Positions 1-8,514 of a stretch of DNA of 64,000 nt are shown here, one piece after another (position 1 is the first letter of the stretch; every line of letters begins with the position of its first letter). This stretch comes from Nitrospira sp. (lineage in GTDB: Bacteria; Nitrospirota; Nitrospiria; Nitrospirales; Nitrospiraceae). Location: positions 1-64,000 of the forward strand of contig JAHBWO010000004.1 of NCBI GenBank assembly GCA_019636945.1. The letters run 5' to 3'. Both the position numbers and the translations under genes were made by a program. Under the pieces are notes generated by a model. The model saw only the letters and a program-made list of their open reading frames with translations, made no database searches and had not been told where the DNA came from.

Positions 1-1
1 T

Positions 2-163
2 TGCAGTAACTATCCGAAGTGCGAATATGCGTTGTGGGATCGTCCGATCCCCAAGGCCTGCCCCACCTGCCAGGCGCCGTTCCTGGTCGAGAAAGTCAGC
101 AAACAGGACGGCCGGAGCGTGCAATGCCGCAATCAGGACTGTGGCTATCGTGAGGCGGGATGA
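2..163 (+). CDS. topA: DNA topoisomerase I, C-terminal zinc-ribbon end (partial)
   Basis: This is the 3' end of a gene entering from the left edge, open from base 2 to a TGA at 161-163 (53 residues). The peptide carries three cysteine pairs (CSNYPKC, CPTC, CRNQDC) in the spacing of the C-terminal topoisomerase zinc ribbons that follow the catalytic core of bacterial topoisomerase I. The family relaxes negatively supercoiled DNA, and the ribbons contact single-stranded DNA and RNA polymerase. Only the tail is visible, so the catalytic tyrosine cannot be checked. Other TopA-type zinc-ribbon proteins remain possible. Confidence 0.75.
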   Translation, partial: CSNYPKCEYALWDRPIPKACPTCQAPFLVEKVSKQDGRSVQCRNQDCGYREAG

Positions 164-333
164 CATAGCAGGCTCCTCTCGTTCATTCCCCCAGAGATCA
201 TTCAGCGGTTCGTTCCTCTCTTCGTCGCTCACCTCATGGATCGCGTCGCCATTTCTCTCCTCCACCCGTGTATACTGCCGCAGATGGCGGGGTTTCAAGA
301 AACCGTAACAATGTCGATGTTTCTGTTTCATCT

Positions 334-939
334 ATGACACGCATCAACTTGGTATGCGCGATGGTCCTGCTTTCAGCAGGCCTGACGTGTTTGCCAGCCG
401 CTGCTGCAGACGATCAGCAGTCATCACGGATTGGACAGCAGGCAGTTGGGCTTGTGGCCGGGGGAATGTTGCCCGTTCGCTTGTTGGAATCCCAGGCCTC
501 AAAACTCAACGGAGTCGCGGTCCATCCCTCGTGGCAGATCACGCTGACTGATCCGATTGGGGACAGCTGGTGGAGTGGGACGATGGCACTGGGGGCGGAA
601 GCCGCATTCTTAGGAGTGACAGAACCAACCGGGGCCTATGGGATCGGATTTACCCCAAAAGTCATTTACACGTTCACCTCATTCGGTCCACTCCAACCCT
701 ATGTTGAAGGCGGTGGTGGCCCACTCTGGACGAATTTTGACGGCCGAATCCGGGAACAAGGGTCGGATTTCAATTTTCTGGTCTGGGGTGGGGCTGGTGC
801 GACTTATGAGTTGACCGCACGGTGGGCATTGAACCTTGGCATCCGCTTCAGCCACATCTCCAACAGCGGCTTGGATACCCCCAACAGCGGACTCAACTAC
901 CTGCTACCGTTTGCTGGGGTCTCCGCGAAGCTCTTCTAA
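334..939 (+). CDS. PagL-like lipid A 3-O-deacylase / acyloxyacyl hydrolase family outer membrane protein (copy 1)
   Basis: About 201 residues. The start at ATG 334 puts a clean signal peptide first (hydrophobic core at residues 5-22, ending PAAAA). The mature part alternates aromatic and small residues as in an eight-stranded outer-membrane barrel. The last third holds FSHISN (His174, Ser176), matching the His-Ser pair of the PagL active site. PagL removes a 3-hydroxy acyl chain from lipid A at the outer membrane. A close paralogue follows 146 bp downstream on the same strand. An upstream in-frame start at 268 exists but would bury the signal peptide. Deacylase activity is inferred from family resemblance. 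Confidence 0.72.
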   Translation: MTRINLVCAMVLLSAGLTCLPAAAADDQQSSRIGQQAVGLVAGGMLPVRLLESQASKLNGVAVHPSWQITLTDPIGDSWWSGTMALGAEAAFLGVTEPTGAYGIGFTPKVIYTFTSFGPLQPYVEGGGGPLWTNFDGRIREQGSDFNFLVWGGAGATYELTARWALNLGIRFSHISNSGLDTPNSGLNYLLPFAGVSAKLF

Positions 940-1085
940 TTTTTCCGCGCTATACAATTAGTCGAAAATTCTGGGCTTGTGGGATCGCTGCATGTACTCT
1001 GGGTAGGCGGCTCTTGCACCATTCAAAGAGGGTTGTTCAATGACGTTGCGTGCGAAGACACAAATGAACGGGGGTACTTAGCGAG

Positions 1086-1691
1086 ATGTTTATCCTTCGA
1101 GTATGTGCCGTGACGGTCTTGTTCTATGTGGGCTTGGCGTGGTTGTCTCCGGTTTCGGCCGAGGAATCATCTGCGGGGATTGTTGGGAATCAGACCGTCG
1201 GGGTGGTCGTCGGCGGAATGTTGCCGGTGCGGTTGACAGACGGACAGTCGTCCAAACTGAACGGGGTCTCCGTACATCCTTCGTGGCAAATGACAGTCAC
1301 CAATCCGATCGGCAATGAGTGGTGGAGCGGTTCGATTGCCTTAGGAGTCGAGATGGCTCTGTTAGGGATCGCAGAGCCAACCGGTGCGTATGGCGTGGGA
1401 TTCACACCGAAGGCAGCCTATACGTTCACCTCCTTCGGCCGGCTGAAGCCGTACATCGAAGGCGGTGGCGGTCCACTCTGGACGAATTTCCAAGGGCGAA
1501 TCCCCGAGCAAGGTTCGGATTTCAATTTTCTGGTCTGGGGTGGAGCCGGTGCAAACTATGCGTTGACTCCACGATGGGCGTTGAACGTCGGCGTCCGCTT
1601 CAGCCACATCTCCAACGCCGATACCGATACTCCGAACCGCGGACTCAACTATCTGCTACCGTTTGCCGGCGTTTCTGCGAAGATCTTCTGA
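1086..1691 (+). CDS. PagL-like lipid A 3-O-deacylase family protein (copy 2)
   Basis: Same length and organisation as the gene just upstream: signal peptide (residues 1-25, ending VSAEE), barrel-like body, the same YxEGGGGPLWTNF block near residue 125 and the same FSHISN active-site segment near residue 173. Most differences lie in the signal peptide and in scattered conservative changes, as expected for a tandem duplication retained under selection. It ends in Phe, typical of outer-membrane barrels. The copies may differ in substrate or regulation; nothing visible decides this. Confidence 0.72.
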   Translation: MFILRVCAVTVLFYVGLAWLSPVSAEESSAGIVGNQTVGVVVGGMLPVRLTDGQSSKLNGVSVHPSWQMTVTNPIGNEWWSGSIALGVEMALLGIAEPTGAYGVGFTPKAAYTFTSFGRLKPYIEGGGGPLWTNFQGRIPEQGSDFNFLVWGGAGANYALTPRWALNVGVRFSHISNADTDTPNRGLNYLLPFAGVSAKIF

Positions 1692-1820
1692 TCAGTAGGA
1701 TGGGATTGAGACCACCGTTCTCCTGGACTTCCCCAAAATCTGAACGCTGAAGAAGCAGGCGTCTCTCAGGCCTAGCTTGATACTCACTTCACTGTTGTTG
1801 TCATGTAAGAGTTTTTGTCG

Positions 1821-2858
1821 TTAGGCGACAGTCCTTCGGAGCCAATCATAGTTTCTCTGGTTCTTCTCGGATAAATCGTGAAAGTGTTCGCGATACCAGG
1901 ACACTGTACGCTCAAGGCCTGTTGTGAAATTGTAGGACGGATGCCAATCGAGATAGTGCCTTGCTTTTTCGCAGGAGAGTTCCATGTTCGGTATTTCCGA
2001 GACACTATTCTGGTTCACGACAACCTCAACCGGCACATCAAGCAATCGGCAAACCTGTTTCACAATATCGAGAACTTCAACGTGCTCGCCGTACGAGAAA
2101 TTAAACGCCTCTCCGTACAGAGTCTCGTCCTCTGAAAGCCGATGGGCCAGCAGGAGCTGTGCTTCTACGGCATCCTCAATGTACAAGAAATCTCGCGTGA
2201 ACCGGCCATTGGATCGGAGAGTTGGAGTGTCACCCTGCATAATGCTTTGGACGACTCCGGGAATAAGACGAGTAAAATTGAAGTCGTATCCACCGAAATA
2301 ATTCCCACAGCGGGTGACGGCCACCGGTAATTGGAATACCTTCCCATAGCTTTGTGCGGCATGATCCTGGGACGCCTTGGCGACTTCGTACGGGTGCAGC
2401 GGCTGAAGCGGGGCACCCTCAAGGTAGGGTGTCGGCTGACGACCGTACACCTTGTCGGTTGAACTGATGACCGAGATGCAGTTCGGATGATGCTGTCTGA
2501 GAAAATCTAGAATCTGCCATGTGCTGATGGCCGAGGACCGGAAGCACTCCAGGGGTTCCTCGAGCACGCGATGCACATCCGCGCCATACGCCGTATGGAA
2601 CAAGACGTCAATCGGGTGCTCGTCGAAAATTTGTTCAATCAACGCTTGGTCGGAAACATCGCCCCAGTAAACCGTGACGGATGGAGAGTCATCAAACGAT
2701 TCCAGAAAAAACTGGGAGTTCGGCTTGTGGGAACGCACAAGCGCCACGACCTGTGCGCCGTACTCGAGGAGTCGGCGTATCAACCAGCCTCCCAGAAACC
2801 CGGTGGCACCCGTTACCAAGACTGTTTTCCCGGACCAGAAGGAGAAGATGTTATGCAT
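1821..2858 (-). CDS. NAD-dependent epimerase/dehydratase, CDP-glucose 4,6-dehydratase-like (extended SDR)
   Basis: 345 residues, the usual size of extended short-chain dehydrogenases acting on nucleotide sugars. The NAD-binding glycine motif GATGFLG sits near residue 17, an acidic VYWGDVSD segment near residue 64, and the catalytic YEVAK (Tyr-x3-Lys) near residue 157, preceded by SSTDKVYG. C-terminal blocks RDFLYIEDAVEA and LDWHPSYNFTTGLERT resemble RfbG-type CDP-glucose 4,6-dehydratases. The likely role is nucleotide-sugar conversion for surface polysaccharide in the cytoplasm. No partner sugar genes are nearby, so the exact substrate is open. A weak GAAAGG precedes the start. Confidence 0.75.
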   Translation of the reverse strand: MHNIFSFWSGKTVLVTGATGFLGGWLIRRLLEYGAQVVALVRSHKPNSQFFLESFDDSPSVTVYWGDVSDQALIEQIFDEHPIDVLFHTAYGADVHRVLEEPLECFRSSAISTWQILDFLRQHHPNCISVISSTDKVYGRQPTPYLEGAPLQPLHPYEVAKASQDHAAQSYGKVFQLPVAVTRCGNYFGGYDFNFTRLIPGVVQSIMQGDTPTLRSNGRFTRDFLYIEDAVEAQLLLAHRLSEDETLYGEAFNFSYGEHVEVLDIVKQVCRLLDVPVEVVVNQNSVSEIPNMELSCEKARHYLDWHPSYNFTTGLERTVSWYREHFHDLSEKNQRNYDWLRRTVA

Positions 2859-3748
2859 GGTGTGAACCTTTCAGAATCGAGCAGAGTTCAGTAAGGCCAT
2901 TGTTTCGCTAGTCCATTCACAGAAGCTGAAGGATAATGTGAAAAAATGGGAATGCATACCAGGCAATACCCTTGCATCATGGTGTGCGATATCGCACGCA
3001 ATATCCGTGCTTAAAAGGTGTTGATTGAATACATCAAAGAAGTCAGCCTGTTCTGATAAGAGAACAAGTGTGAATCTTTTTTCCAAGTGAAGGTGTGCTG
3101 ACAGTCATGTGGGTAACGGTTTCTAGTAAAAAAAGACGTGTATACTAAGAGTATCAATCACTTATGTGCGCTGCGCCGATGGGAAATGGTATGGGCGTGG
3201 AGGCGTATGGTTTAGGCTATTGCCGTACAGGCTCTTTTCTATGGTTGGTGGTGTTTCAGGATGACGGGATCATGGCTAAAACGCCTCCAGGCGATCAGAA
3301 AATCTCCATCTGAGACGACCGATCCATCCTTTCGAATTTCAAGTCAGACGTTGGCGCTGACGCCGTAACCGGCTATAACTGGTACCAGAATCTGAATAGG
3401 CTGTGTTGTGAATTCACACGATTGAACAAAAGGCTGAGTCTCACCACTTGATCAGCTCGCGTTGCCGCCATGACAAATCCTCCTTGGTCCAGAGGAAAAC
3501 GGTATTGCGCTCGTGATGGCCATCATTGAGGCATCGACGGGAGTGAGGTGGAAGGCATTAACTGAATGGATATGAACAATGGGTACATTGAAGCAACTGA
3601 TGTTGTATAGAATGCCTTGTGCCGCCATGCATAGTACAAGATCCGATTTCACCAAACCGACCTGCGCAGGTTCTGAATGACAGACAGTTCTTGCTTAGTT
3701 CTTCAGACGGTGAAAGGCGTTGGTTGAAGGCCAATCTGCTAAGATGCG
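2859..3748. other. 890-bp stretch without a supported gene
   Basis: No reading frame here has convincing composition or a recognisable product; the open frames are short and overlap each other. The one clear structure is a 14-bp perfect palindrome at 2984-2997, about 125 bp upstream of the divergently placed epimerase gene. The rest may hold promoters for the epimerase (minus) and the MFS gene (plus), or remnants of lost genes. Confidence 0.5.
2984..2997. promoter_or_regulatory. 14-bp perfect palindrome GTGCGATATCGCAC, possible operator
   Basis: The sequence GTGCGATATCGCAC reads the same on both strands. It lies about 126 bp upstream of the epimerase start, in a region with no coding potential. 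A dimeric regulator could bind there. No regulator is identified, and a single palindrome of this length can occur by chance. Confidence 0.25.
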
Positions 3749-5017
3749 GTGATGTACCACCCACCGGCCACAAGCCCACCATGCCAAGCTGGAGTCCTTT
3801 TCATCCTCATCACCGTCCTTCTCGATATGCTGTCGTTCGGCATCATCATTCCGGTGCTGCCGAAACTCGTCGAGGAGTTTTTCTCAGGCGATACGGCCCA
3901 GGCTGCGGTGCTCTATGGACTAATGGGAACGGCCTGGGCCTTCATGCAGTTCTTCTGTTCGCCGATCCAGGGTGCGTTGTCTGATCGATTCGGCCGGCGT
4001 CCAGTGGTGCTGCTATCCAATCTAGGCTTGGGACTCGACTACATCGTGATGGCGCTGGCGCCGAACGTGGTCTGGCTCGTTGTGGGGCGGGTCATTTCCG
4101 GCATGGCTTCCTCCAGTTTCAGCACGGCGGGGGCCTATATCGCCGACGTGACGCCACCGGAACAGCGAGCGGCGGCGTTTGGCAAGATCGGCATGGTCTT
4201 CGGCCTCGGCTTCATCATCGGTCCAGCCTTGGGCGGTTGGCTGGGTGCGATTGATCCAAGATTGCCGTTCTGGGGAGCGGCAGCACTCAGTCTGCTGAAC
4301 GCCTGTTACGGTTATTTCGTGCTTCCCGAATCCCTGCCGCCGGATAAGCGCATGCAATTTCGCTGGACGCGGGCCAACCCGGTCGGCTCGCTCGTGCTCT
4401 TGCGCTCACATCACGAACTCTTCGGCCTTGCGGCAGTGGCGTTCTTCGGCTATCTGGCTCACGCAGTGTTGCCGAGCGTCTCGGTTCTGTATATGGGCTA
4501 TCGCTATGGGTGGGGACCGGCCTCGGTTGGACTGATGATGGCGGGTGTCGGACTGGCGGCAATGATTGTGCAGGGTGGGTTGATCCGTCCGATCACCGCT
4601 CGGTTTGGCGAACGCCGCACGCTGCTGCTCGGCTTGCTTTGTGGAGCAGTCGGATTTTCCGTTTATGGTATTGCGCCGGAAGGCTGGATCTTCTGTCTCG
4701 GTATTCCCGTAATGGCCTTCTGGGGACTTGCCGGTCCATCAAATCAAGCGCTCATGACACGCCATATCAGTAGTTCTGAGCAGGGCCAGCTGCAGGGTGC
4801 CATCGCCAGCATCAATGGCATGACCGGCATGATCGGCCCGACACTCTTCGCGCAAACTTTCGCCTTCTTCATCGGACCCAATCCCTCTCTCAGTCCTCAG
4901 CACTCAGCTCTCAGCACTTCCGTAGAGTTTCCCGGCGCGCCGTTCGTTCTGGCTTCGCTCATGCTTCTCTGTGCTGCTGTGATCGCCTGGCGTACGACGA
5001 AAGCCGGTGGACCGTAG
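3749..5017 (+). CDS. MFS transporter, TetA/TCR-like drug:proton antiporter family
   Basis: About 422 residues with twelve hydrophobic segments. The first starts with GVLFILITVLLDMLSFGIIIPVLP, typical of the tetracycline-resistance branch of the major facilitator superfamily. The signature loop between helices 2 and 3 reads GALSDRFGRRPVVL near residue 83, and AYIADVTPPEQRAAAFG appears near residue 130. Such proteins exchange a cytoplasmic compound for protons at the inner membrane. The start is GTG 3749 or ATG 3752. Drug specificity cannot be read from sequence. A loop near residue 380 has low-complexity SPQHSALS-type sequence. It stands alone, with no regulator beside it. Confidence 0.8.
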   Translation: MMYHPPATSPPCQAGVLFILITVLLDMLSFGIIIPVLPKLVEEFFSGDTAQAAVLYGLMGTAWAFMQFFCSPIQGALSDRFGRRPVVLLSNLGLGLDYIVMALAPNVVWLVVGRVISGMASSSFSTAGAYIADVTPPEQRAAAFGKIGMVFGLGFIIGPALGGWLGAIDPRLPFWGAAALSLLNACYGYFVLPESLPPDKRMQFRWTRANPVGSLVLLRSHHELFGLAAVAFFGYLAHAVLPSVSVLYMGYRYGWGPASVGLMMAGVGLAAMIVQGGLIRPITARFGERRTLLLGLLCGAVGFSVYGIAPEGWIFCLGIPVMAFWGLAGPSNQALMTRHISSSEQGQLQGAIASINGMTGMIGPTLFAQTFAFFIGPNPSLSPQHSALSTSVEFPGAPFVLASLMLLCAAVIAWRTTKAGGP

Positions 5018-5128
5018 AAGAGCTGTATTTGCTATCCTCGTAAAGGTGGGTCGGCTACCATCGTCAGATCCATCCGCTTCGTTGACAGCATATTGTTATC
5101 GGCGGTACGGTTGTGGTCATAGGAAACT

Positions 5129-5332
5129 ATGGGGCGCAATAAAAAGTTACGAATCCGCCTCGAAAGTCTGAGAGGGCGGATTACGGATCATCGGATCAAG
5201 ATCGCACTTGAGCAGCAGGGTGTGCATCCTGATCGGAGACTTATCAAACACTGGGAAGTTGAGATCAGAGCTTGGGAGCAAACTGTATCAAATCTCGAGC
5301 GACGGTTGAAAAAGGGGAAACGCTATGATTAA
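5129..5332 (+). CDS. Small basic protein of unknown function
   Basis: 67 residues, rich in Arg and Lys, with heptad-like spacing in the C-terminal half (WEVEIRAWEQTVSNLERRLKK) that suggests a coiled coil. Its last codons overlap the start of the next gene by 8 bp in another frame, which supports translation as a pair. No family recognised. Soluble cytoplasmic protein by composition. Confidence 0.5.
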   Translation: MGRNKKLRIRLESLRGRITDHRIKIALEQQGVHPDRRLIKHWEVEIRAWEQTVSNLERRLKKGKRYD

Positions 5333-5597
5333 GAAAACGAGGTCAGCTGTGCTTACCGAGAAGCAGTCCTTCCTGACGCCGTCGAGCTCTTTGCTGGACA
5401 ATCATTTCGATGAAATTACAGAGACCTCGGAGGAGATCCTGGGTCTCGTGGCACTCTTGAAAACCTTGTCGAATAGCGATCCAAAGCGCGATGAGTATGA
5501 AGGCCGTCTCTATGGGGCGCTCACACATCTCGATCACCATGTAAAGCCTGCGATCAAGGAATGGGATCGTGTGGTGGATCGGATGCCGGAAGATTGA
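5325..5597 (+). CDS. Small acidic protein of unknown function
   Basis: 90 residues, mostly predicted helical and acidic, in contrast to the basic protein encoded just before it; the genes overlap by 8 bp. The middle has LDNHFDEITETSEEILGLVALLKTL and the end LTHLDHHVKPAIKEWDRVVD, which look like two helices of a small bundle with several histidines. The basic/acidic overlapping pair suggests the products may interact, but no toxin-antitoxin or chaperone family is recognised. Confidence 0.5.
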   Translation: MIKKTRSAVLTEKQSFLTPSSSLLDNHFDEITETSEEILGLVALLKTLSNSDPKRDEYEGRLYGALTHLDHHVKPAIKEWDRVVDRMPED

Positions 5598-5794
5598 TAG
5601 ATTTTCGGACAGAACCCCGTCCGCCAGGCATTTCCTAACGCCGTGACCACCTGATCAGATCGGTTCCTCACTCAGCACTTGGGTCGAGTTTCTCAGTACA
5701 AGCGTTCAGTTGTCGCATCTCATATGGTGAGGGTGGTCTAACTTCGCGTTCAATATCATGTCAGAGGCGATGAGGCCTTAGCCGAGATGTTCTC

Positions 5795-6229
5795 ATGACG
5801 TACCAGCTTGATCCCTCTGTCCATGAATGGGCTAAGTATGAGCGGCTGATTCTTTTCGACGGGGTCTGCAATTGGTGCAATGCCTGGGTGAACTTCTCGA
5901 TGGCCCATGATCCAGATCGGCAATTCAAGTTTGGAACCCTTCAGTCTGAACTGGGGGAACGCATACTGTGCGACCTGGATTTGTCCACTACGAACTATGA
6001 GACCTTTCTTTTACTGGAAGGGGGCCATGTCTCTACCAAGTCCACGGCCGCGCTGAGGGTGCTGCGACAGCTCTCTGGGTGGTGGCCGCTATACTATCTC
6101 TGTGTGCTGGTGCCAGTCCCTCTCCGCGATGTGGTTTACGATTGCGTGGCGCGTCACCGCTATCGGTGGATGGGCCGGGCGGCGACTTGTCGGGTCCCAA
6201 CTCCAGAAGAACGTGACCGATTTCTTTGA
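5795..6229 (+). CDS. DCC-family thiol-disulfide oxidoreductase-like protein (DUF393)
   Basis: 144 residues. Residues 21-29 read FDGVCNWCN, the DxxCxxC signature that gives the DCC family its name, and the rest (aromatic WWPLYYL, the RHRYRWMGR block, C-terminal CRVPTPEERDRFL) matches the usual full-length domain. The fold is thioredoxin-like and the CxxC pair is presumed redox active; physiological partners are largely unknown. It stands alone in front of the toxin-antitoxin patch. Confidence 0.8.
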   Translation: MTYQLDPSVHEWAKYERLILFDGVCNWCNAWVNFSMAHDPDRQFKFGTLQSELGERILCDLDLSTTNYETFLLLEGGHVSTKSTAALRVLRQLSGWWPLYYLCVLVPVPLRDVVYDCVARHRYRWMGRAATCRVPTPEERDRFL

Positions 6230-6398
6230 TCGTCAAGGCTCGTTAGGCAATCTGAGCTCACTGTGCAGTGTATAACCCAATCCTTATGCCTGATCCTATT
6301 TGCGTCCACGAGGAAATCAGGGGGGCAGATTGCTTGGGCTTATGGGGGCAAAGCGAGGTGGGTTGTAACGATTCGTCCATTACTGTATATACGTTTGG

Positions 6399-6688
6399 GT
6401 GTTTACCTGGGATGTAGCGAAGGCGATTGCCAATTTTGAGAAACATGGTGTGTCGTTTGAGGAAGCGGCAACTATCTTTGGTGATGCCAATGGGCTCAAC
6501 TGGGACGATCTTACACATTCATCCCGGGAGCGCCGGTTTAAACGCTCGGGCAATCGGTGAGTGAACGGCTGTTGCTTGTGGTGTATACCGTACGGAGGGT
6601 GAGGCATGAAAAAGAAACATTCCGGATCATCAGTGCGCGGCCGGCGAGTCATCGGGAATGCCAAGCCTATACCAGACGCGCAGATTGA
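6399..6688 (+). pseudogene. brnT: BrnT-family toxin, frameshifted
   Basis: Two adjacent frames together spell one BrnT protein. From GTG 6399 the first frame gives FTWDVAKAIANFEKHGVSFE and continues to ERRFK. It then drifts to a stop at about 6557. The +1 frame from 6542 continues with TLGQSVSERLLLVVYTVRR, then FRIISARPAS, the BrnT C-terminus, and stops at 6686-6688. One missing A in the AAA run at 6540-6542 explains the break. BrnT is a ribonuclease toxin of a type II system. The reading extends 83 bp into brnA, as expected for overlapping genes. It could be a real inactivating mutation or a one-base consensus error. Confidence 0.7.
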
Positions 6689-6899
6689 TTTCTCGGACAT
6701 TCCGGAGTCTACGCCCGAAGAATTGCGACGTGCGCGCCGGGTAGGACGACGGTCCAGCGGAATGGCGAAACAGCTGATTGCCATCCGCCTTTCGCCACGG
6801 CTCTTGAGTCAGTTGCGGAAAATGGCGGCCAAACGTGGGAAGCCCTACCAAACGCTCATTCACGAACTATTGGAAAAAGCAGCAGCTCACGCGGCATAA
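6606..6899 (+). CDS. brnA: BrnA-family antitoxin (ribbon-helix-helix)
   Basis: 97 residues. The N-terminal half has the acidic DFSDIPESTPEELRRAR segment usual in BrnA. The C-terminal half, from about residue 58 (AKQLIAIRLSPRLLSQLRKMAAKRGKPYQTLIHELLEKA), is a ribbon-helix-helix DNA-binding domain. In the family it binds BrnT and represses the shared promoter. A GGAGGGTGAGGC ribosome site precedes ATG 6606. The start lies inside the end of brnT, supporting translational coupling. The antitoxin is intact while the toxin frame is broken. Confidence 0.8.
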   Translation: MKKKHSGSSVRGRRVIGNAKPIPDAQIDFSDIPESTPEELRRARRVGRRSSGMAKQLIAIRLSPRLLSQLRKMAAKRGKPYQTLIHELLEKAAAHAA

Positions 6900-7308
6900 G
6901 ATAGCACCGATGCGCTCATCGATTTGCTCGCTCGGCTTGATGCGATGGTTCGTCTGACCGCCAAAGTTCGTCGGGCGGCGTGAATTGGTTCTTGCCGCTG
7001 TCTGGCGTAGCTATGGGTATAAAAGACTCCCGACCCCTTAGTTACGACCCGACTCAAGAAGAGCGTGATCGATTTGTCGGATTATGACCGACGGGATGCG
7101 AACGAGTAGAGGTGGCATGAGCTCGCCGATTAGAAAGCACTCCCGCCTCCTATATCACGACCCTTCAATCGACCCGCGGCTCTATCTGTTCGTGCGGTTC
7201 ATCATGGAGGACTCGTGGGACTCAGAACGGTAGGCAAGGAATGAACCAAAGGGATGCGTGATGCACCATTTCTAAAGTGAAGGCTTGATCCCATATGATC
7301 ACGATACT
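6900..7308. other. 409-bp stretch with only tiny open frames
   Basis: After the brnA stop the same frame stays open for 27 codons (ending LLARLDAMVRLTAKVRRAA), which may be a remnant of another small gene. Two further tiny frames lie at 7013-7087 and 7117-7233. No product is recognised and no RNA structure stands out. Confidence 0.4.
7117..7233 (+). CDS. Possible 38-residue small protein
   Basis: ATG 7117 is preceded by AGAGGTGG, a plausible ribosome site. The peptide MSSPIRKHSRLLYHDPSIDP ends FIMEDSWDSER. A 24-codon frame just upstream (7013-7087) has a related pattern (KDSRPLSYDPTQEERDRFV), so the two may be diverged copies or remnants. No function is proposed; it may not be translated. 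Confidence 0.2.
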   Translation: MSSPIRKHSRLLYHDPSIDPRLYLFVRFIMEDSWDSER

Positions 7309-7462
7309 CTATGCTTGTCTTAGAGGGATATCAGAGACTATGATTTTCCTGCCAGCATCTGGCACGCCCGCCCCTTGAAGCAGCTCAAGAAATGCCTGAC
7401 GAATGATTGCAGGGAATTGGCACGGTCCGATTATGATTCTATCTATAAGCTCTGGGATGGCA
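7309..7462 (-). pseudogene. DUF2971-like gene, 3' fragment cut off by IS insertion
   Basis: Reading leftward, this piece encodes AIPELIDRIIIGPCQFPAII and then FLELLQGAGVPDAGRKIIVSDIPLR, the usual C-terminal end of DUF2971 proteins (IIIGP motif, then SDIPxR at the end). It is out of contact with its start because an IS3-family element occupies 7463-8901. Joining 7458 to 8902 through one copy of the 4-bp target repeat restores one frame, giving VGL-AIPEL across the junction. The fragment is probably not expressed. Confidence 0.75.
7459..7462. repeat. Left copy of 4-bp target-site duplication (GGCA)
   Basis: GGCA here matches GGCA at 8902-8905 on the other side of the IS element. Removing the element and one copy gives an uninterrupted reading frame, which is the main reason for placing the ends here. 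A 3- to 4-bp duplication is usual for the IS3 family. Confidence 0.65.
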
Positions 7463-7617
7463 TGTACCGCTCCCGATTTCTTGGACACAAGTATTGCCAT
7501 CTTGGACCCGACCTGCGGGTCGCCTCGTTCGACGATCATCGTTCCTGAGCCAATGCTGTGCGCTCTATTTTCTCGTCCACCCAGTGATCTCCCTGATGGC
7601 CTGAGTCCCCCGTGCGC

Positions 7618-8514
7618 TCATGCGGCTGCCGATGGGCTCAGGAAGTCTCGGCGCACCTGAGCCGGGGAACGAAACCCATGCCGCTCGACGAGCCACTGCT
7701 CATTATAGAGGCGCAGCCAGTTGTGGAGGGCGAGCCGGAGGTCCTCCACGGTCTGGAATGTGCGTACCCACAACAGCTGCTCTTTGAGCGTCCGAATGAA
7801 CCGCTCCGCCACCCCGTTGCCTTCTGGGGCGCGCACGAACGCCGGACTCGACGTCATCTTGAGAAATCGGAGTTCCGTCTGGAAGGCTTCGCTCATATAC
7901 TGACTCCCGTGATCATGCCGCACCTGCACCCCTGGCGCACAGCCAGCCGAGAACGCGCCAAACTGCTGGCGCACCCCTTGGCGGATAGGTTCCAGTGCCT
8001 CAAAACGGGTGGCCCGAGTCGCCGCATGAATCCCCACACCTTCGAGCGTGCAATGATCGATGGCCACAAAGACGGTCACAGCGCCATTCTCCACGGTGAC
8101 AGTACTGGTGGCATCGGTGCCCCACATCTGATTCGGGCGCTCCGTCGTGATCGTCCCGTCGTGGACCCGTGGCCCCACGACGCGCGGCGCTCGGGTGGGG
8201 GCCAAGAGGCCAGCCTGCCGCATGAGCCGCAGTACCCGCCGTTTAGACGTACGAATCCCTTGCGCCCGCAGGCGCGCCCACACTTTGCGGTGCCCTTCCC
8301 CGAGAAATGGCGAGGCGGCCAGCACCTGCCGAATGTGCCCGGTGAGCTCCTCGTCGGTGTAGGCCGTCTTTGGGCCTCGCTTGGCTCGCGCGCCCTGCGA
8401 CTGAGCCCCGCGGCCCTGCTGGTGATAGAACGTCGACCGACGCACGCCCCATTCCTGACAGACTCGCACCACACCATACGGGCGATTCGTGGAAGCCGAC
8501 GTGGCGTGGCTCAT
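7618..8514 (-). CDS. IS3-family transposase orfB (DDE integrase domain)
   Basis: About 298 residues from the ATG at 8514, which overlaps the orfA stop as ATGA. Residues 1-110 hold the HTH-like region (GVVRVCQEWGVRRSTFY, then GHRKVWARLRAQGI). The catalytic core shows the DDE triad: MWGTDATST, VRHDHGSQY and GVAERFIRTLKEQ. The Asp-35-Glu spacing and the terminal YNxxWLVERHGFRSPAQVR are typical of IS3. With OrfA it cuts and joins element ends. Most family members make an OrfAB fusion by -1 frameshifting; here the frame remains open upstream to 8700, so a fusion is also possible. The frame is intact, so it could be active. Confidence 0.85.
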   Translation of the reverse strand: MSHATSASTNRPYGVVRVCQEWGVRRSTFYHQQGRGAQSQGARAKRGPKTAYTDEELTGHIRQVLAASPFLGEGHRKVWARLRAQGIRTSKRRVLRLMRQAGLLAPTRAPRVVGPRVHDGTITTERPNQMWGTDATSTVTVENGAVTVFVAIDHCTLEGVGIHAATRATRFEALEPIRQGVRQQFGAFSAGCAPGVQVRHDHGSQYMSEAFQTELRFLKMTSSPAFVRAPEGNGVAERFIRTLKEQLLWVRTFQTVEDLRLALHNWLRLYNEQWLVERHGFRSPAQVRRDFLSPSAAA

